Source of the DNA: CAYXPR01 sp964467255
GTDB taxonomy: Bacteria; Pseudomonadota; Alphaproteobacteria; Rickettsiales; RGZB01
Length of the DNA: 64,000 nt
Reading direction: 5' to 3'
NCBI GenBank assembly: GCA_964467255.1
Contig: CAYXPR010000012.1
Location: 1-64,000 of the forward strand
The position numbers and the translations under genes were made by a program. Of the stretch, positions 25,825-34,197 are shown in pieces. The notes below the pieces were generated by a model. The model searched no databases, had not been told where the DNA came from, and saw only the letters and a program-made list of their open reading frames with translations. Numbering within the stretch: position 1 is the stretch's first letter; each line of letters opens with the position of its first letter.

Positions 25825-28800
25825 TTATGGCAGATATTTTTTTAGCAGGCTGCTATCGAGCGGCATTAGGTGAGGGGTTTGGGTCCATAGCAAAGCGGCG
25901 CGAATGGTTTTGTTCGGGTATATTTCCTGCAATAACGTAGCATAAACAGCCATTTGGCTTAAATAAGCTTCCGATACCTCTGCTGTTGCTTTCGGTGGGT
26001 TGATGTTGGTTTTATAGTCGATTAGGAAAATCTCATTTTCGGTAATAGTGATGCGGTCTATCTGACCGGCGTAATATTTGCTGCCAATCTGCCCTGCCAG
26101 TGAAACTTCCGCACGTGAATTAGCCAAGAACAAAACGCGAAATGCATCATGCCGCATCACCTTCAATGTTTCGGCGATGAGGCTTCTTTTATCTTCAACA
26201 TCTTTGATACTCGCCACCATGCGTTCAGCGGCGTGTTGCCATTGCGCCTCCGGCAGAGTAGGCAACAATTCAAGTAAGCGGTGAATGGCCACGCCGCGTG
26301 CACGCGCGTTCTGCCCGCTAACAGGCGAATGCTCACCGCCCTCTGTTCCTGCAATACGTGAGGGCGATTGGTATATGCGGGCTTCTTCTTTAGTGGCTTC
26401 GTGCTGCAAAAACTCTGGCAATTTTGCTGCGGGAGTAGTGGCAACGTGTGTTTTTGGTTTTTCGGTTTCCACAGTTTGCGCGCATTCTACCACAAACCCT
26501 TTGTTGTTATCCGCAGGTAGGAATGCAAACGGAGTCTCTTTTGCACCCGCCATATTTTTAATGCCCCTCCAGACTAACTGGTGCCAGCAATCCTCCTGCA
26601 TTTTTTGCAGGTGGTGGCCGCAGATGTAAAGCTCATCTTCCGCGCGGGTCAGAGCGACATACAGCAGGCGGGCGGATTCTTCGTCCATCTGCGCTTTTTG
26701 TACGGTTTTAAGGCTTTCGGTGTAATGGCTGATGTTTTCCGAACGGCCGGGCCAGAACACCAGCCCATCGCTATTCCACAAGAACCTGATTTTTCCGGTG
26801 CCCTTTTCGCGGGTGGTGTCAGGCAGAATCACAATGGGTGCCTGCAGGCCTTTGGCAGCGTGCACGGTCATCACCCGCACTTCGCTGCGCGTATGCTCCA
26901 TGTTGCGTTTAATCACAATATCGCTCGTTGCCAGCCAATGCAGGAAATGTTGGAGCGATGCAGTATATTGGCTGGCGTAGTTCAGGCTTAAATTTAAAAA
27001 TTCATCAATGGGGTCGTTCACTTCCGTGCCCATGCGGCTGATGAAGCGGCTGCGCCCGCCTTCGGCATCCAACACTTTTGCAAAGAAGGCAAATGGTGTC
27101 ATGTAATCCGCAGCGGCGAGCGCAGTGGAAAGCGCGTCGCAGGCATGGCGGTGGGTTTCGTCTTTAGAGGCATTTTGTTTCAGGCGTTCCCACAGGCTTT
27201 GTTTGCCGCGCCCGTAAGCCAGTTCAAAAAGCTGCTCCTCGCTGAAACCAAAAAGCGGGCTTTTGAGCAAGCAGGCGAGGGTATAGTCGTCATCTGGCAG
27301 CAGCGCAAAATGCCCCAGCGCCATCAAATCCATAATCGCAATATGCTCAGTAAGCTTCAGACGATCGATGCCCGCTACGGGCACGTTGTGGCGCTTTAGT
27401 GCATGAATCAGCGTATCCACAAACTCATTGCGCTGCTGGATGAGTATCATAATGTCGCCTGCGGCCACGGCACGCCCTTTGGCGGGCAGCATGCGGCCAG
27501 ATTCTAGCCAGTGCTGAATCTGGCTTGCAATCGTATCTGCCAGCCGTACGGCAGGGTCTTCTTTGGTGCGGTAATGGTCGGGCAGGGGCCAAAATTCTTT
27601 TTCATTTTTCTTTGGCGTGGTTAGTGCGGGCCAGAGCTCCACCCTTCCGGCGTGACCAAGTCGGTGCGCTTCGTGCGGAACATAAGCATCAGATGTTACA
27701 GCCCGAGCGAGGGCTTCATCTTCAAACACGGCATCCACCACATCCAGTACCGCTTTTACCGAACGGAAAGACTTATCAAGCGAAACCGAATGCCACGGCT
27801 GCTTTGCGTCTTTTGCTTTTTGCTTCAGCATAGTATGCATGGCGTTAAACCCGCTGATATCAGCACCTTGGAAGCTGTAGATGGATTGTTTTTCGTCTCC
27901 CACCACAAACAGGGTGCGGGTGAGAGCGCCGCTACTTTCGCCGCTGAAAAATTCTTCGCAGAGTGCTTTTAAAATCTGCCATTGCAGGGGTGACGTATCC
28001 TGTGCTTCATCCACCAGCACGTGATTGATGCCGCCGTCCAGCTTGAAGCGTATCCACGGGGCGAACTCGCTTTTTTCCAGCAGGTTTGCGGCGCTCTTAA
28101 TCAGGTCATCAAAATCTAAAAGACACTGGTTTTTTTTCAGGAACGCATATAGTTCCATCAGTCCTTCGCTCACATGAATCATGCTTTCGGTAAGCTGTGC
28201 AGTAGTGATATTCGCGCAGTCATCCAGCACTTTTAAAATACGCCGCTGTTCAGCATGTACGATGTCTGCTGCTTCTGGCAGGGCGGGCTGTGTTTTTTCC
28301 GTAATAATGCTTTTTAATACTTTCGCCTCACCACTGGCTGCGATGAAAACAGAGACGTAGGACTTGTCAAAAAAGAACGCACGTTTTTCTGGTGGCGCTT
28401 CTAAAAAAGTAAAAATGGCAGCGCTGTTTTTATGGTCAGTTTTGTTTTTTCCATCACGCAGCACCCCTGCGAGGCGGCGTAAGTTTATGGTATCAAACGC
28501 CTCATCCTTACACGCTGCCAGCAGTAGCGTACTCACATTATCGGTTGGCTTTACGCCCAGTGCGCCATACACGTTCCGCGCAAAGGCATCGGAACTACCA
28601 TGCAATTTTATTTGCTCTGCCAGTCTGCCGCGCTGGTTAATAATTTCCTGCAGCACTTCGTTGAAGCTTTTATCTCCTACATTCTGGGCAATATGCCGCA
28701 GGGCAACCGCGATGCGTTCCTGTTTTTGCTCAGGTAAAAAACTACTGCCGCCCGTAATAAGCCGCAGGCGTGCTTCTTCCAGCATGGCGCGTGTTCGGTC

Positions 28801-29271
28801 TTCCTCGGCCACTGAAAAATGCGGTGCTAATCCTGCTTCAAGCGGAAAGCGCTTCAGCAGCGACTGGCAGAAAGAATGGATAGTAAGAATTTTCAGACTC
28901 TCCGGTTTATCGACCACTGTGGCAAATAATGTACGGGCGTTGCCAAGTTGTTTGCTGTTTGGCTGCTGTGCGGTAAGTGCTTTTAGGGTGCTACGCAGTG
29001 GCGCATCTTCCATCATCACCCATCGCGCTAATTCTTTATGCACGCGCAGGGCCATTTCAGCGGCGGCGGCCTTGGTGAAGGTGATGCAGAGAATTTCTTC
29101 CGGCCGTGTGCCTTCCAGCAGCAGGCGCAGCACGCGGTCCGTCAGTACTTTGGTTTTGCCTGTTCCGGCTGAGGCACTCACCCACACGCTATGCAGAGGG
29201 TTTGAGGCTAATTCCTGTGCGGAGCTTGAAACGGAAGCGGGGCTAAGGGGCAGATGCGGCACGGCCTGCAT
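25825..29271 (-). CDS. addA: Double-strand break repair helicase-nuclease AddA
   Basis: AddA is the helicase-nuclease subunit of AddAB, which resects DNA ends for RecA, the alphaproteobacterial counterpart of RecBCD. The 1,148-residue product has UvrD-type motifs: Walker A ASAGTGKT near residue 36, ITFTKAAAAEMA, LVDEAQDTSPLQW, GDEKQSIYSFQGA, and VMTVHAAKGLQAPIV in the second half. The RecB-type nuclease at the C-terminus has GQIDRITI and LIDYKT, keeping the metal-binding Asp and the catalytic Lys. addB, often adjacent, is not here. Its start abuts the stop of the NDUFA9-like gene. Confidence 0.94.
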   Translation of the reverse strand: MQAVPHLPLSPASVSSSAQELASNPLHSVWVSASAGTGKTKVLTDRVLRLLLEGTRPEEILCITFTKAAAAEMALRVHKELARWVMMEDAPLRSTLKALTAQQPNSKQLGNARTLFATVVDKPESLKILTIHSFCQSLLKRFPLEAGLAPHFSVAEEDRTRAMLEEARLRLITGGSSFLPEQKQERIAVALRHIAQNVGDKSFNEVLQEIINQRGRLAEQIKLHGSSDAFARNVYGALGVKPTDNVSTLLLAACKDEAFDTINLRRLAGVLRDGKNKTDHKNSAAIFTFLEAPPEKRAFFFDKSYVSVFIAASGEAKVLKSIITEKTQPALPEAADIVHAEQRRILKVLDDCANITTAQLTESMIHVSEGLMELYAFLKKNQCLLDFDDLIKSAANLLEKSEFAPWIRFKLDGGINHVLVDEAQDTSPLQWQILKALCEEFFSGESSGALTRTLFVVGDEKQSIYSFQGADISGFNAMHTMLKQKAKDAKQPWHSVSLDKSFRSVKAVLDVVDAVFEDEALARAVTSDAYVPHEAHRLGHAGRVELWPALTTPKKNEKEFWPLPDHYRTKEDPAVRLADTIASQIQHWLESGRMLPAKGRAVAAGDIMILIQQRNEFVDTLIHALKRHNVPVAGIDRLKLTEHIAIMDLMALGHFALLPDDDYTLACLLKSPLFGFSEEQLFELAYGRGKQSLWERLKQNASKDETHRHACDALSTALAAADYMTPFAFFAKVLDAEGGRSRFISRMGTEVNDPIDEFLNLSLNYASQYTASLQHFLHWLATSDIVIKRNMEHTRSEVRVMTVHAAKGLQAPIVILPDTTREKGTGKIRFLWNSDGLVFWPGRSENISHYTESLKTVQKAQMDEESARLLYVALTRAEDELYICGHHLQKMQEDCWHQLVWRGIKNMAGAKETPFAFLPADNNKGFVVECAQTVETEKPKTHVATTPAAKLPEFLQHEATKEEARIYQSPSRIAGTEGGEHSPVSGQNARARGVAIHRLLELLPTLPEAQWQHAAERMVASIKDVEDKRSLIAETLKVMRHDAFRVLFLANSRAEVSLAGQIGSKYYAGQIDRITITENEIFLIDYKTNINPPKATAEVSEAYLSQMAVYATLLQEIYPNKTIRAALLWTQTPHLMPLDSSLLKKYLP

Positions 29272-30210
29272 TTAAGCACACTGATAGCGGTCGAGATATT
29301 TCGGCACCACGTCTTCCACTTTGGCGGGCTTGAGACCGAGCGTTTTGAACGTATATACCGCGTTATCACTCACCACATTATCATATTGCAGAAGCGTCAC
29401 TTGGTCGCGTGTTAGCGGCGGCGTGGGTAATAGCTCACTGGGGCCAGCTATGGCATATTTAGCAAACGGAACCGGAATGGAAACAAGGAAACGTTTGCGG
29501 CCAGTGGCCTTCAGCACATATTCCATCAGCTCGCGGAAACTATATGTCCTTGGGCCGCCGAGCTCGAATACCGCGCCTTCATATCCGCCATTTTCGATAA
29601 TTCGCACAATGGCTTCGGCCACGTCATTCACATACACGGGCTGGAATTTTGTTTTGCCGCCGCCAATTAAAGGCAGGGCAGGGGCAAGGGTGGCAATTTT
29701 TGCAAAGCGGTTAAAGAACTGGTCTTCCGCGCCGAAAATAATACTGGGGCGTAAAATAACCGCGCCGGGGAACGCGGCGAGCACCGCCTTTTCGCCGTTG
29801 AGTTTCGTGCGCGCGTAGTTTGAAAGCACAGCCTTATCCACCCCAAGGGCAGACATATGAATAAACTGCTTCACGCCTGCTTTTTTGGCTTCCTGTGCCG
29901 CAATTTCGGCGCCCTTGGCATGCACGGCGCCGAAGCGCTGTTTGCCGCTTTGAAATAAAATACCCGTGAGGTTAATAACAACATCAGAGTTGGTAATCGC
30001 AGCTTTAACGGATTCAGACTTGCGGACATTGCACTTCACAAGGCTTACTTGCCCCACCATGCCAGCGGTTTTGGCAAAGAGGGCTTTTTCGGGGTTGCGT
30101 GAGGCGATATTCACCAGATGACCGGCCTTAGCGAGCGCGTTGGCCACATAGCCGCCCACAAAGCCGCTGCCGCCAATAATCGTGATGATTTTACGTTCTG
30201 CCATAGCCAT
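29272..30210 (-). CDS. NDUFA9-like NAD(P)-binding complex I protein
   Basis: This is an atypical short-chain dehydrogenase of 312 residues. It has a Rossmann motif GGSGFVGGYVA near residue 13 and the family segments NLTGILFQ, HMSALGVD, YARTKLNGE and ILRPSIIFG. Related alphaproteobacterial and mitochondrial (NDUFA9) proteins are NAD(P)H-binding accessory subunits of respiratory complex I rather than sugar epimerases. A Tyr-x3-Lys pair is present (Y-ART-K). No nuo genes are nearby. The stop abuts addA, so the two may be co-transcribed. It diverges from rnd across about 150 bases. Confidence 0.83.
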   Translation of the reverse strand: MAMAERKIITIIGGSGFVGGYVANALAKAGHLVNIASRNPEKALFAKTAGMVGQVSLVKCNVRKSESVKAAITNSDVVINLTGILFQSGKQRFGAVHAKGAEIAAQEAKKAGVKQFIHMSALGVDKAVLSNYARTKLNGEKAVLAAFPGAVILRPSIIFGAEDQFFNRFAKIATLAPALPLIGGGKTKFQPVYVNDVAEAIVRIIENGGYEGAVFELGGPRTYSFRELMEYVLKATGRKRFLVSIPVPFAKYAIAGPSELLPTPPLTRDQVTLLQYDNVVSDNAVYTFKTLGLKPAKVEDVVPKYLDRYQCA

Positions 30211-30363
30211 CCTTATCCGCGTTACCAGCCGCCATTTATAAAGAAAATAAACCCATTTGCAAAGCGATAGGTTTACCGCAGCAAAAAGAACTACTCAAAG
30301 CACTGTAAATGATATAAATTACTGGCAAAACAAGCTATTAAAACACGTGAAGGGGTGCTGCCC

Positions 30364-30981
30364 GTGGCGAACCATTTATATACTTACGACCTACCGGCTG
30401 GCCTTAGCCTTGCGGGTGACTTGGCGATTGATACCGAAACGCTGGGCCTCAACCTGTCACGCGACCGTCTGTGTGTGGTGCAGATTTCAAATGGGGATGG
30501 TAACGCGCATCTGGTGCATTTCCCTGAGCCGAAATACGATGCGCCGAATCTTCGTAAACTGCTGCGTGAAAGCAAAGGCACCAAAATTTTCCATTACGCC
30601 CGCTTCGACCTTGCAGCGCTTAAAATTTATCTCGATGTGGAATTGAAAAACTCGGTCTATTGCACCAAAATTGCCTCCAAGCTGGTGCGCACGTATACGG
30701 ATAAACACGGCCTGAAGGATTTATGCCGTGAATTCCTGAATTTCGAACTTTCCAAGCAGCAGCAGTCCTCGTACTGGGGCTCCGATAGTTTAACCGAAGA
30801 GCAGGTAAAATACGCCGCGTCTGACGTGCTGTATTTACATGAGCTGAGAGCCAAGCTAGAAGCGATGCTCAAAGACACTGGCCGCACCGAGTTGGCGAAA
30901 GCCTGCTTTACCTTCCTTCCGGCGCGTGTGGCGCTCGACATGGCAGGCTGGCAGGATCACGATATTTTCTCGCATGCGTAG
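30364..30981 (+). CDS. rnd: Ribonuclease D, short alphaproteobacterial type
   Basis: RNase D trims tRNA 3' ends. The predicted 205-residue protein has the DEDD exonuclease core: LAIDTETLGL near residue 22, FHYARFDLAAL, and KYAASDVLYLHEL near residue 150 with its Tyr variant of motif III. The C-terminal HRDC domain of E. coli Rnd is absent, as usual for this class. I take GTG 30364, with AAGGGG eight bases upstream; GTG 30355 would overlap that ribosome site. kdsD follows within five bases. Confidence 0.88.
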   Translation: MANHLYTYDLPAGLSLAGDLAIDTETLGLNLSRDRLCVVQISNGDGNAHLVHFPEPKYDAPNLRKLLRESKGTKIFHYARFDLAALKIYLDVELKNSVYCTKIASKLVRTYTDKHGLKDLCREFLNFELSKQQQSSYWGSDSLTEEQVKYAASDVLYLHELRAKLEAMLKDTGRTELAKACFTFLPARVALDMAGWQDHDIFSHA

Positions 30982-30985
30982 AATT

Positions 30986-31969
30986 ATGGCAAAGAAACCG
31001 CAAGCCAAGGCACTGTCTGTAAACCGTGATATTAAGGTGGCCATCAATGTGCTGGAAACCGCCATTGAAGGCATCCGTGCGCTTGAGCTGGCGCTGGATG
31101 GTCGCTTCACCAAAGCGGTGGATATCATCGCGAACCTCAAGGGGCGCGTCATTATCAGCGGTATGGGCAAAAGCGGTCACATCGCGCGCAAAATTGCCGC
31201 CACCCTTTCTTCCACCGGCACGCCCGCGCACTTCGTGCATCCGGGTGAGGCAAGCCACGGCGACCTTGGCATGATTACGGCAGATGATGCCGTGATTCTG
31301 CTTTCGAACTCCGGTGAAACGGCAGAGCTGAAAGACATCATCACCTACACCAAACGCTTTTCTATTCCGCTCATTGGCGTGGTGCGCCGTAAAACTTCTT
31401 CGCTGGTTGATGCAGCAGACATTGCCTTTGTGCTGCCGGAAATTCCGGAAGCTTCGCCGCTGGGTGCGCCGACCACATCCACCACCATGATGCTCGTGTG
31501 GGGTGATGCGGTGGCGATGGCCCTGCTGGAACGCCGTGGTTTTGGTAAGGACGATTTCAAAGTATTCCACCCGGGCGGAAAGCTGGGCAGCAAGCTTACC
31601 AAAGTGAAAGATTTAATGCGAGCAGGCAAAGCCCTGCCGGTAGTAAAAGCCTCATCCCCGATGTCAGAAGCACTGCTTGAAATTACCTCAAAGCGCCTTG
31701 GCTGCACCGCGGTGGTGGATGCAAAAGGTAAGCTGATTGGCATCATCACTGATGGTGATTTACGCCGCCACATGGGCGACAACATCATCCGCCAGAAGGC
31801 TGAAAAAGTGATGACGGCAAAACCCGTGTGCATCCGCCCGAACGCGCTGGCGGAAGAAGCGGTGGCGGTGATGAATAAAAAATCCATCACCAGCCTGTTT
31901 GTGGTTGAGGGCGATAAGCTTCTCGGCATCATCCACATCCACGACCTACTGAAAGCGGGCGCGGCATGA
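30986..31969 (+). CDS. kdsD: Arabinose-5-phosphate isomerase (KdsD/KpsF)
   Basis: KdsD makes arabinose-5-phosphate from ribulose-5-phosphate, the first step to Kdo for lipopolysaccharide. From ATG 30986 the product is 327 residues. An N-terminal SIS domain has VIISGMGKSGHIARKIAATLSSTG, HPGEASHGDLGMI and LLSNSGETAEL. Two CBS domains follow (PMSEALLEITSKRLG and AVMNKKSITSLFVVE). ATG 30974, overlapping rnd, is also possible. lptC begins in its stop codon (ATGA). The arrangement with the lpt genes matches its role in outer membrane biogenesis. Confidence 0.94.
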   Translation: MAKKPQAKALSVNRDIKVAINVLETAIEGIRALELALDGRFTKAVDIIANLKGRVIISGMGKSGHIARKIAATLSSTGTPAHFVHPGEASHGDLGMITADDAVILLSNSGETAELKDIITYTKRFSIPLIGVVRRKTSSLVDAADIAFVLPEIPEASPLGAPTTSTTMMLVWGDAVAMALLERRGFGKDDFKVFHPGGKLGSKLTKVKDLMRAGKALPVVKASSPMSEALLEITSKRLGCTAVVDAKGKLIGIITDGDLRRHMGDNIIRQKAEKVMTAKPVCIRPNALAEEAVAVMNKKSITSLFVVEGDKLLGIIHIHDLLKAGAA

Positions 31970-32670
31970 ACACCGAGCCGGTGCCCCAAGGCACAGAAGG
32001 TAAGCCCTCTGTTCCACGCATGATTGATGAATGGGTGCGCCGTCGGCACGACAGCAACATCTTAGGCTTTCTTTCTCTTCATAAAATATTAGTGAACCTC
32101 ACCAAGCGCATCGTGCTTGTGCTCGCATTGCTGCTCGTTGCGGTGCTCATGATATGGCCGTTCGTGGTGCCGGAAGAAAAGCGTCTGCAAATTGTGTTCT
32201 CCGATAAAGACCTTCCGCCGATGGCAGTAGAAGGCGAGATTGTGGATACGAACCGCATGCTGAAACCCCGATTTCATGGCATGGACCGTAACAACCAGCC
32301 CTATAGCGTGGTAGCGGAAGAGGCGGTGCAGAAAAGTGAAGAAGAGGTGATTTTAAAGCAGCTCAGCGGCGAAATGACACTTCAGGATGGGAAGTGGTAT
32401 TCCATTACGGCGGTTGAGGGCACTATCTTCATCAAGGCGAAGAAGATGACGATGGAAGGTGATGTAAGCGTGTTTACCGACACAGGTTTTCAGGTGCGCA
32501 CCGCAACTGCCCATGCCGATATGGATGCAGGCACGGCTACCAGCGAAACCGCCGTGTCTGTACAGGGGCCGCCGGGGCGGCTTGAGGCAAGCGGGTTTAA
32601 AATCTTAAACCGTGGCGATGAAATTTATTTTACCGGCCCCGTGAAAATGACTATCTATACCGACAGATGA
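31966..32670 (+). CDS. lptC: LPS export protein LptC
   Basis: LptC is a single-pass inner-membrane protein that takes lipopolysaccharide from LptB2FG and hands it to LptA. The 234-residue product has a cytoplasmic N-terminus, a transmembrane segment near residues 46-66 (IVLVLALLLVAVLMIWPFVV), then a periplasmic beta-jellyroll. The jellyroll includes PRFHGMDRNNQPYSVVAEEA and a GDVSVFTDTGFQVRT strand typical of the LptC/DUF1239 family. The N-terminal extension of about 40 residues is longer than in E. coli but common in alphaproteobacteria. The start overlaps kdsD by four bases. Confidence 0.9.
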   Translation: MNTEPVPQGTEGKPSVPRMIDEWVRRRHDSNILGFLSLHKILVNLTKRIVLVLALLLVAVLMIWPFVVPEEKRLQIVFSDKDLPPMAVEGEIVDTNRMLKPRFHGMDRNNQPYSVVAEEAVQKSEEEVILKQLSGEMTLQDGKWYSITAVEGTIFIKAKKMTMEGDVSVFTDTGFQVRTATAHADMDAGTATSETAVSVQGPPGRLEASGFKILNRGDEIYFTGPVKMTIYTDR

Positions 32671-32677
32671 GGACGAT

Positions 32678-33226
32678 ATGAAAAAATGGATGTTAACAGG
32701 TGTGGCGGTAGTGGCGCTGTGTGCGGCTCCGGCTTTTGCACAAATTATTCCGGGCGCAAAGGACACATCCTTGCCGATTGAAATCACGGCAGACAATCTG
32801 AAAGTCTTGCAGAAAGACCAAGTGGCGGTGTTTGAGGGTAAAGTTGAAGCCATTCAAGGTAACATCCGCCTCACGTCAGATAAGATGACAGTGTTTTACC
32901 GTGGCGGTGGTGAAGAAAAAAAGGCAGCGGGTCAGCCTGCGGTATCTAAAATCATCGTGGAAGGCAACGTATTCCTCGCCAACCCACGCGAAACCGCCAA
33001 AGGCCGCGAAGGGGTCTATGACGTGGATAGAACCATGGTAACGCTAAGCGGGGACGTGGTGCTCACACGGGACAAGAACGTGCTGAACGGCAACAAGCTG
33101 GTGTACAACATGGATACCGGAAAAAGCGAGCTTTTCGGCGGTTCTGGCGAGGTTAAGCCGGACGGCACCACCACCAGCGGCGGGCGCGTAAAAGGCCTGT
33201 TTGTGCCGGGCGGGCAGAAGAATTAG
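32678..33226 (+). CDS. lptA: Periplasmic LPS transport protein LptA
   Basis: LptA oligomers bridge LptC and LptD across the periplasm. The 182-residue product has a clear signal peptide (cleavage after PAFA, residue 21). The OstA/LptA jellyroll follows: IEITADNLKVLQKDQVAVFEG, then VEGNVFLANPRETAKG and DKNVLNGNKLVYNMDTG. It starts seven bases after lptC. The N-terminal strand motif IEITADNL is the LptC-contacting edge in characterised members. Confidence 0.92.
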   Translation: MKKWMLTGVAVVALCAAPAFAQIIPGAKDTSLPIEITADNLKVLQKDQVAVFEGKVEAIQGNIRLTSDKMTVFYRGGGEEKKAAGQPAVSKIIVEGNVFLANPRETAKGREGVYDVDRTMVTLSGDVVLTRDKNVLNGNKLVYNMDTGKSELFGGSGEVKPDGTTTSGGRVKGLFVPGGQKN

Positions 33227-33293
33227 CATGACATTTCTGTGAAATTCTTTTATTCTCAATCGGTTAGTTAGCTAATTCACACATTTTAAAAAC

Positions 33294-34091
33294 ATGGCAG
33301 ATAAAGTCATTCACATCGGCGCGCCGCATGGGCAGGTGGATTTCACAAAATCCAAGTCGCTTCTGTCGAGTTCGGGTCTAAGGGCAGAAAAGCTCGGCAA
33401 GAGCTATGCCAAAAAGCCAGTGATTCGTGACGTAAGCCTTAGTGTGAACCGTGGTGAGGCCGTGGGGCTTTTGGGGCCGAACGGTGCGGGCAAAACCACT
33501 TTATTTTACATGATTACCGGTTTGATTCAGCCAGATTACGGGCATATTTTTCTCGATGGTGCGGATGTCACCGAACTGCCGGTATACCGCCGTGCACGCA
33601 TGGGCGTAGGCTATCTGCCGCAGGAAGCCTCGATTTTTCGTGGCCTCACGGTGGAAGAAAACATCATGGCAATTTTAGAAGTCAGCGAGCCGATTCCTGA
33701 TAAACGCCAAGTGATACTCGATGAACTGCTGGCGGAATTTTCTATCGACCATTTGCGCACCGTGTCGGCCTTGGCCCTGTCTGGCGGTGAGCGCCGCAGG
33801 GTGGAAATTGCCCGCGCGCTGGCATCGCGCCCGTCCTTTATTCTGCTTGATGAACCGCTGGCGGGGATTGACCCGATTGCGGTGGGCGAGGTGCGTAACC
33901 TTATCTCCCACCTGAAAGACCGTGGCATCGGCGTGCTGATTACCGACCACAACGTGCGCGAAACACTGCGTATTGTGGACCGCGCTTACATCATCCATGA
34001 TGGCAGCGTGCTCATGGAAGGCCAACCGCAGGAAATCGTGGGCAGCGAAGAGGTCCGCAAAGTCTATCTCGGCGAGCGCTTTACGCTCTAG
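33294..34091 (+). CDS. lptB: LPS export ABC transporter ATPase LptB
   Basis: LptB powers lipopolysaccharide extraction from the inner membrane together with LptFG. The 265-residue ATPase has Walker A GPNGAGKTT, the Q-loop in GVGYLPQEASIFRGL, the signature LSGGERRR, Walker B FILLDEP and the H-loop ITDHNVRETL. The sequence VGYLPQEASIFR is diagnostic for LptB. About 28 extra residues precede the core, and no strong ribosome site is seen at 33294. rpoN follows after about 105 bases. Confidence 0.95.
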   Translation: MADKVIHIGAPHGQVDFTKSKSLLSSSGLRAEKLGKSYAKKPVIRDVSLSVNRGEAVGLLGPNGAGKTTLFYMITGLIQPDYGHIFLDGADVTELPVYRRARMGVGYLPQEASIFRGLTVEENIMAILEVSEPIPDKRQVILDELLAEFSIDHLRTVSALALSGGERRRVEIARALASRPSFILLDEPLAGIDPIAVGEVRNLISHLKDRGIGVLITDHNVRETLRIVDRAYIIHDGSVLMEGQPQEIVGSEEVRKVYLGERFTL

Positions 34092-34111
34092 TCAACAGTA
34101 TTATTTTCATT

Positions 34112-34128
34112 TTGGCATAGTTTTTGCT
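34112..34128 (+). promoter_or_regulatory. Candidate sigma-54 (-24/-12) promoter ahead of rpoN
   Basis: TTGGCATAGTTTTTGCT matches the sigma-54 consensus YTGGCACGRNNNTTGCW with two mismatches. The invariant GG and GC dinucleotides are exactly 10 bases apart. It lies between the lptB stop and the rpoN start. This suggests that rpoN is at least partly transcribed by its own product. The match is seen; use in the cell is inferred. Confidence 0.65.
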
Positions 34129-34197
34129 TAAACCGCTCTTGGAGTGGGTGGGTAACTTTTGTATAATCAAAGCAGAAGTTATTGGTGGTTTAGGTAA

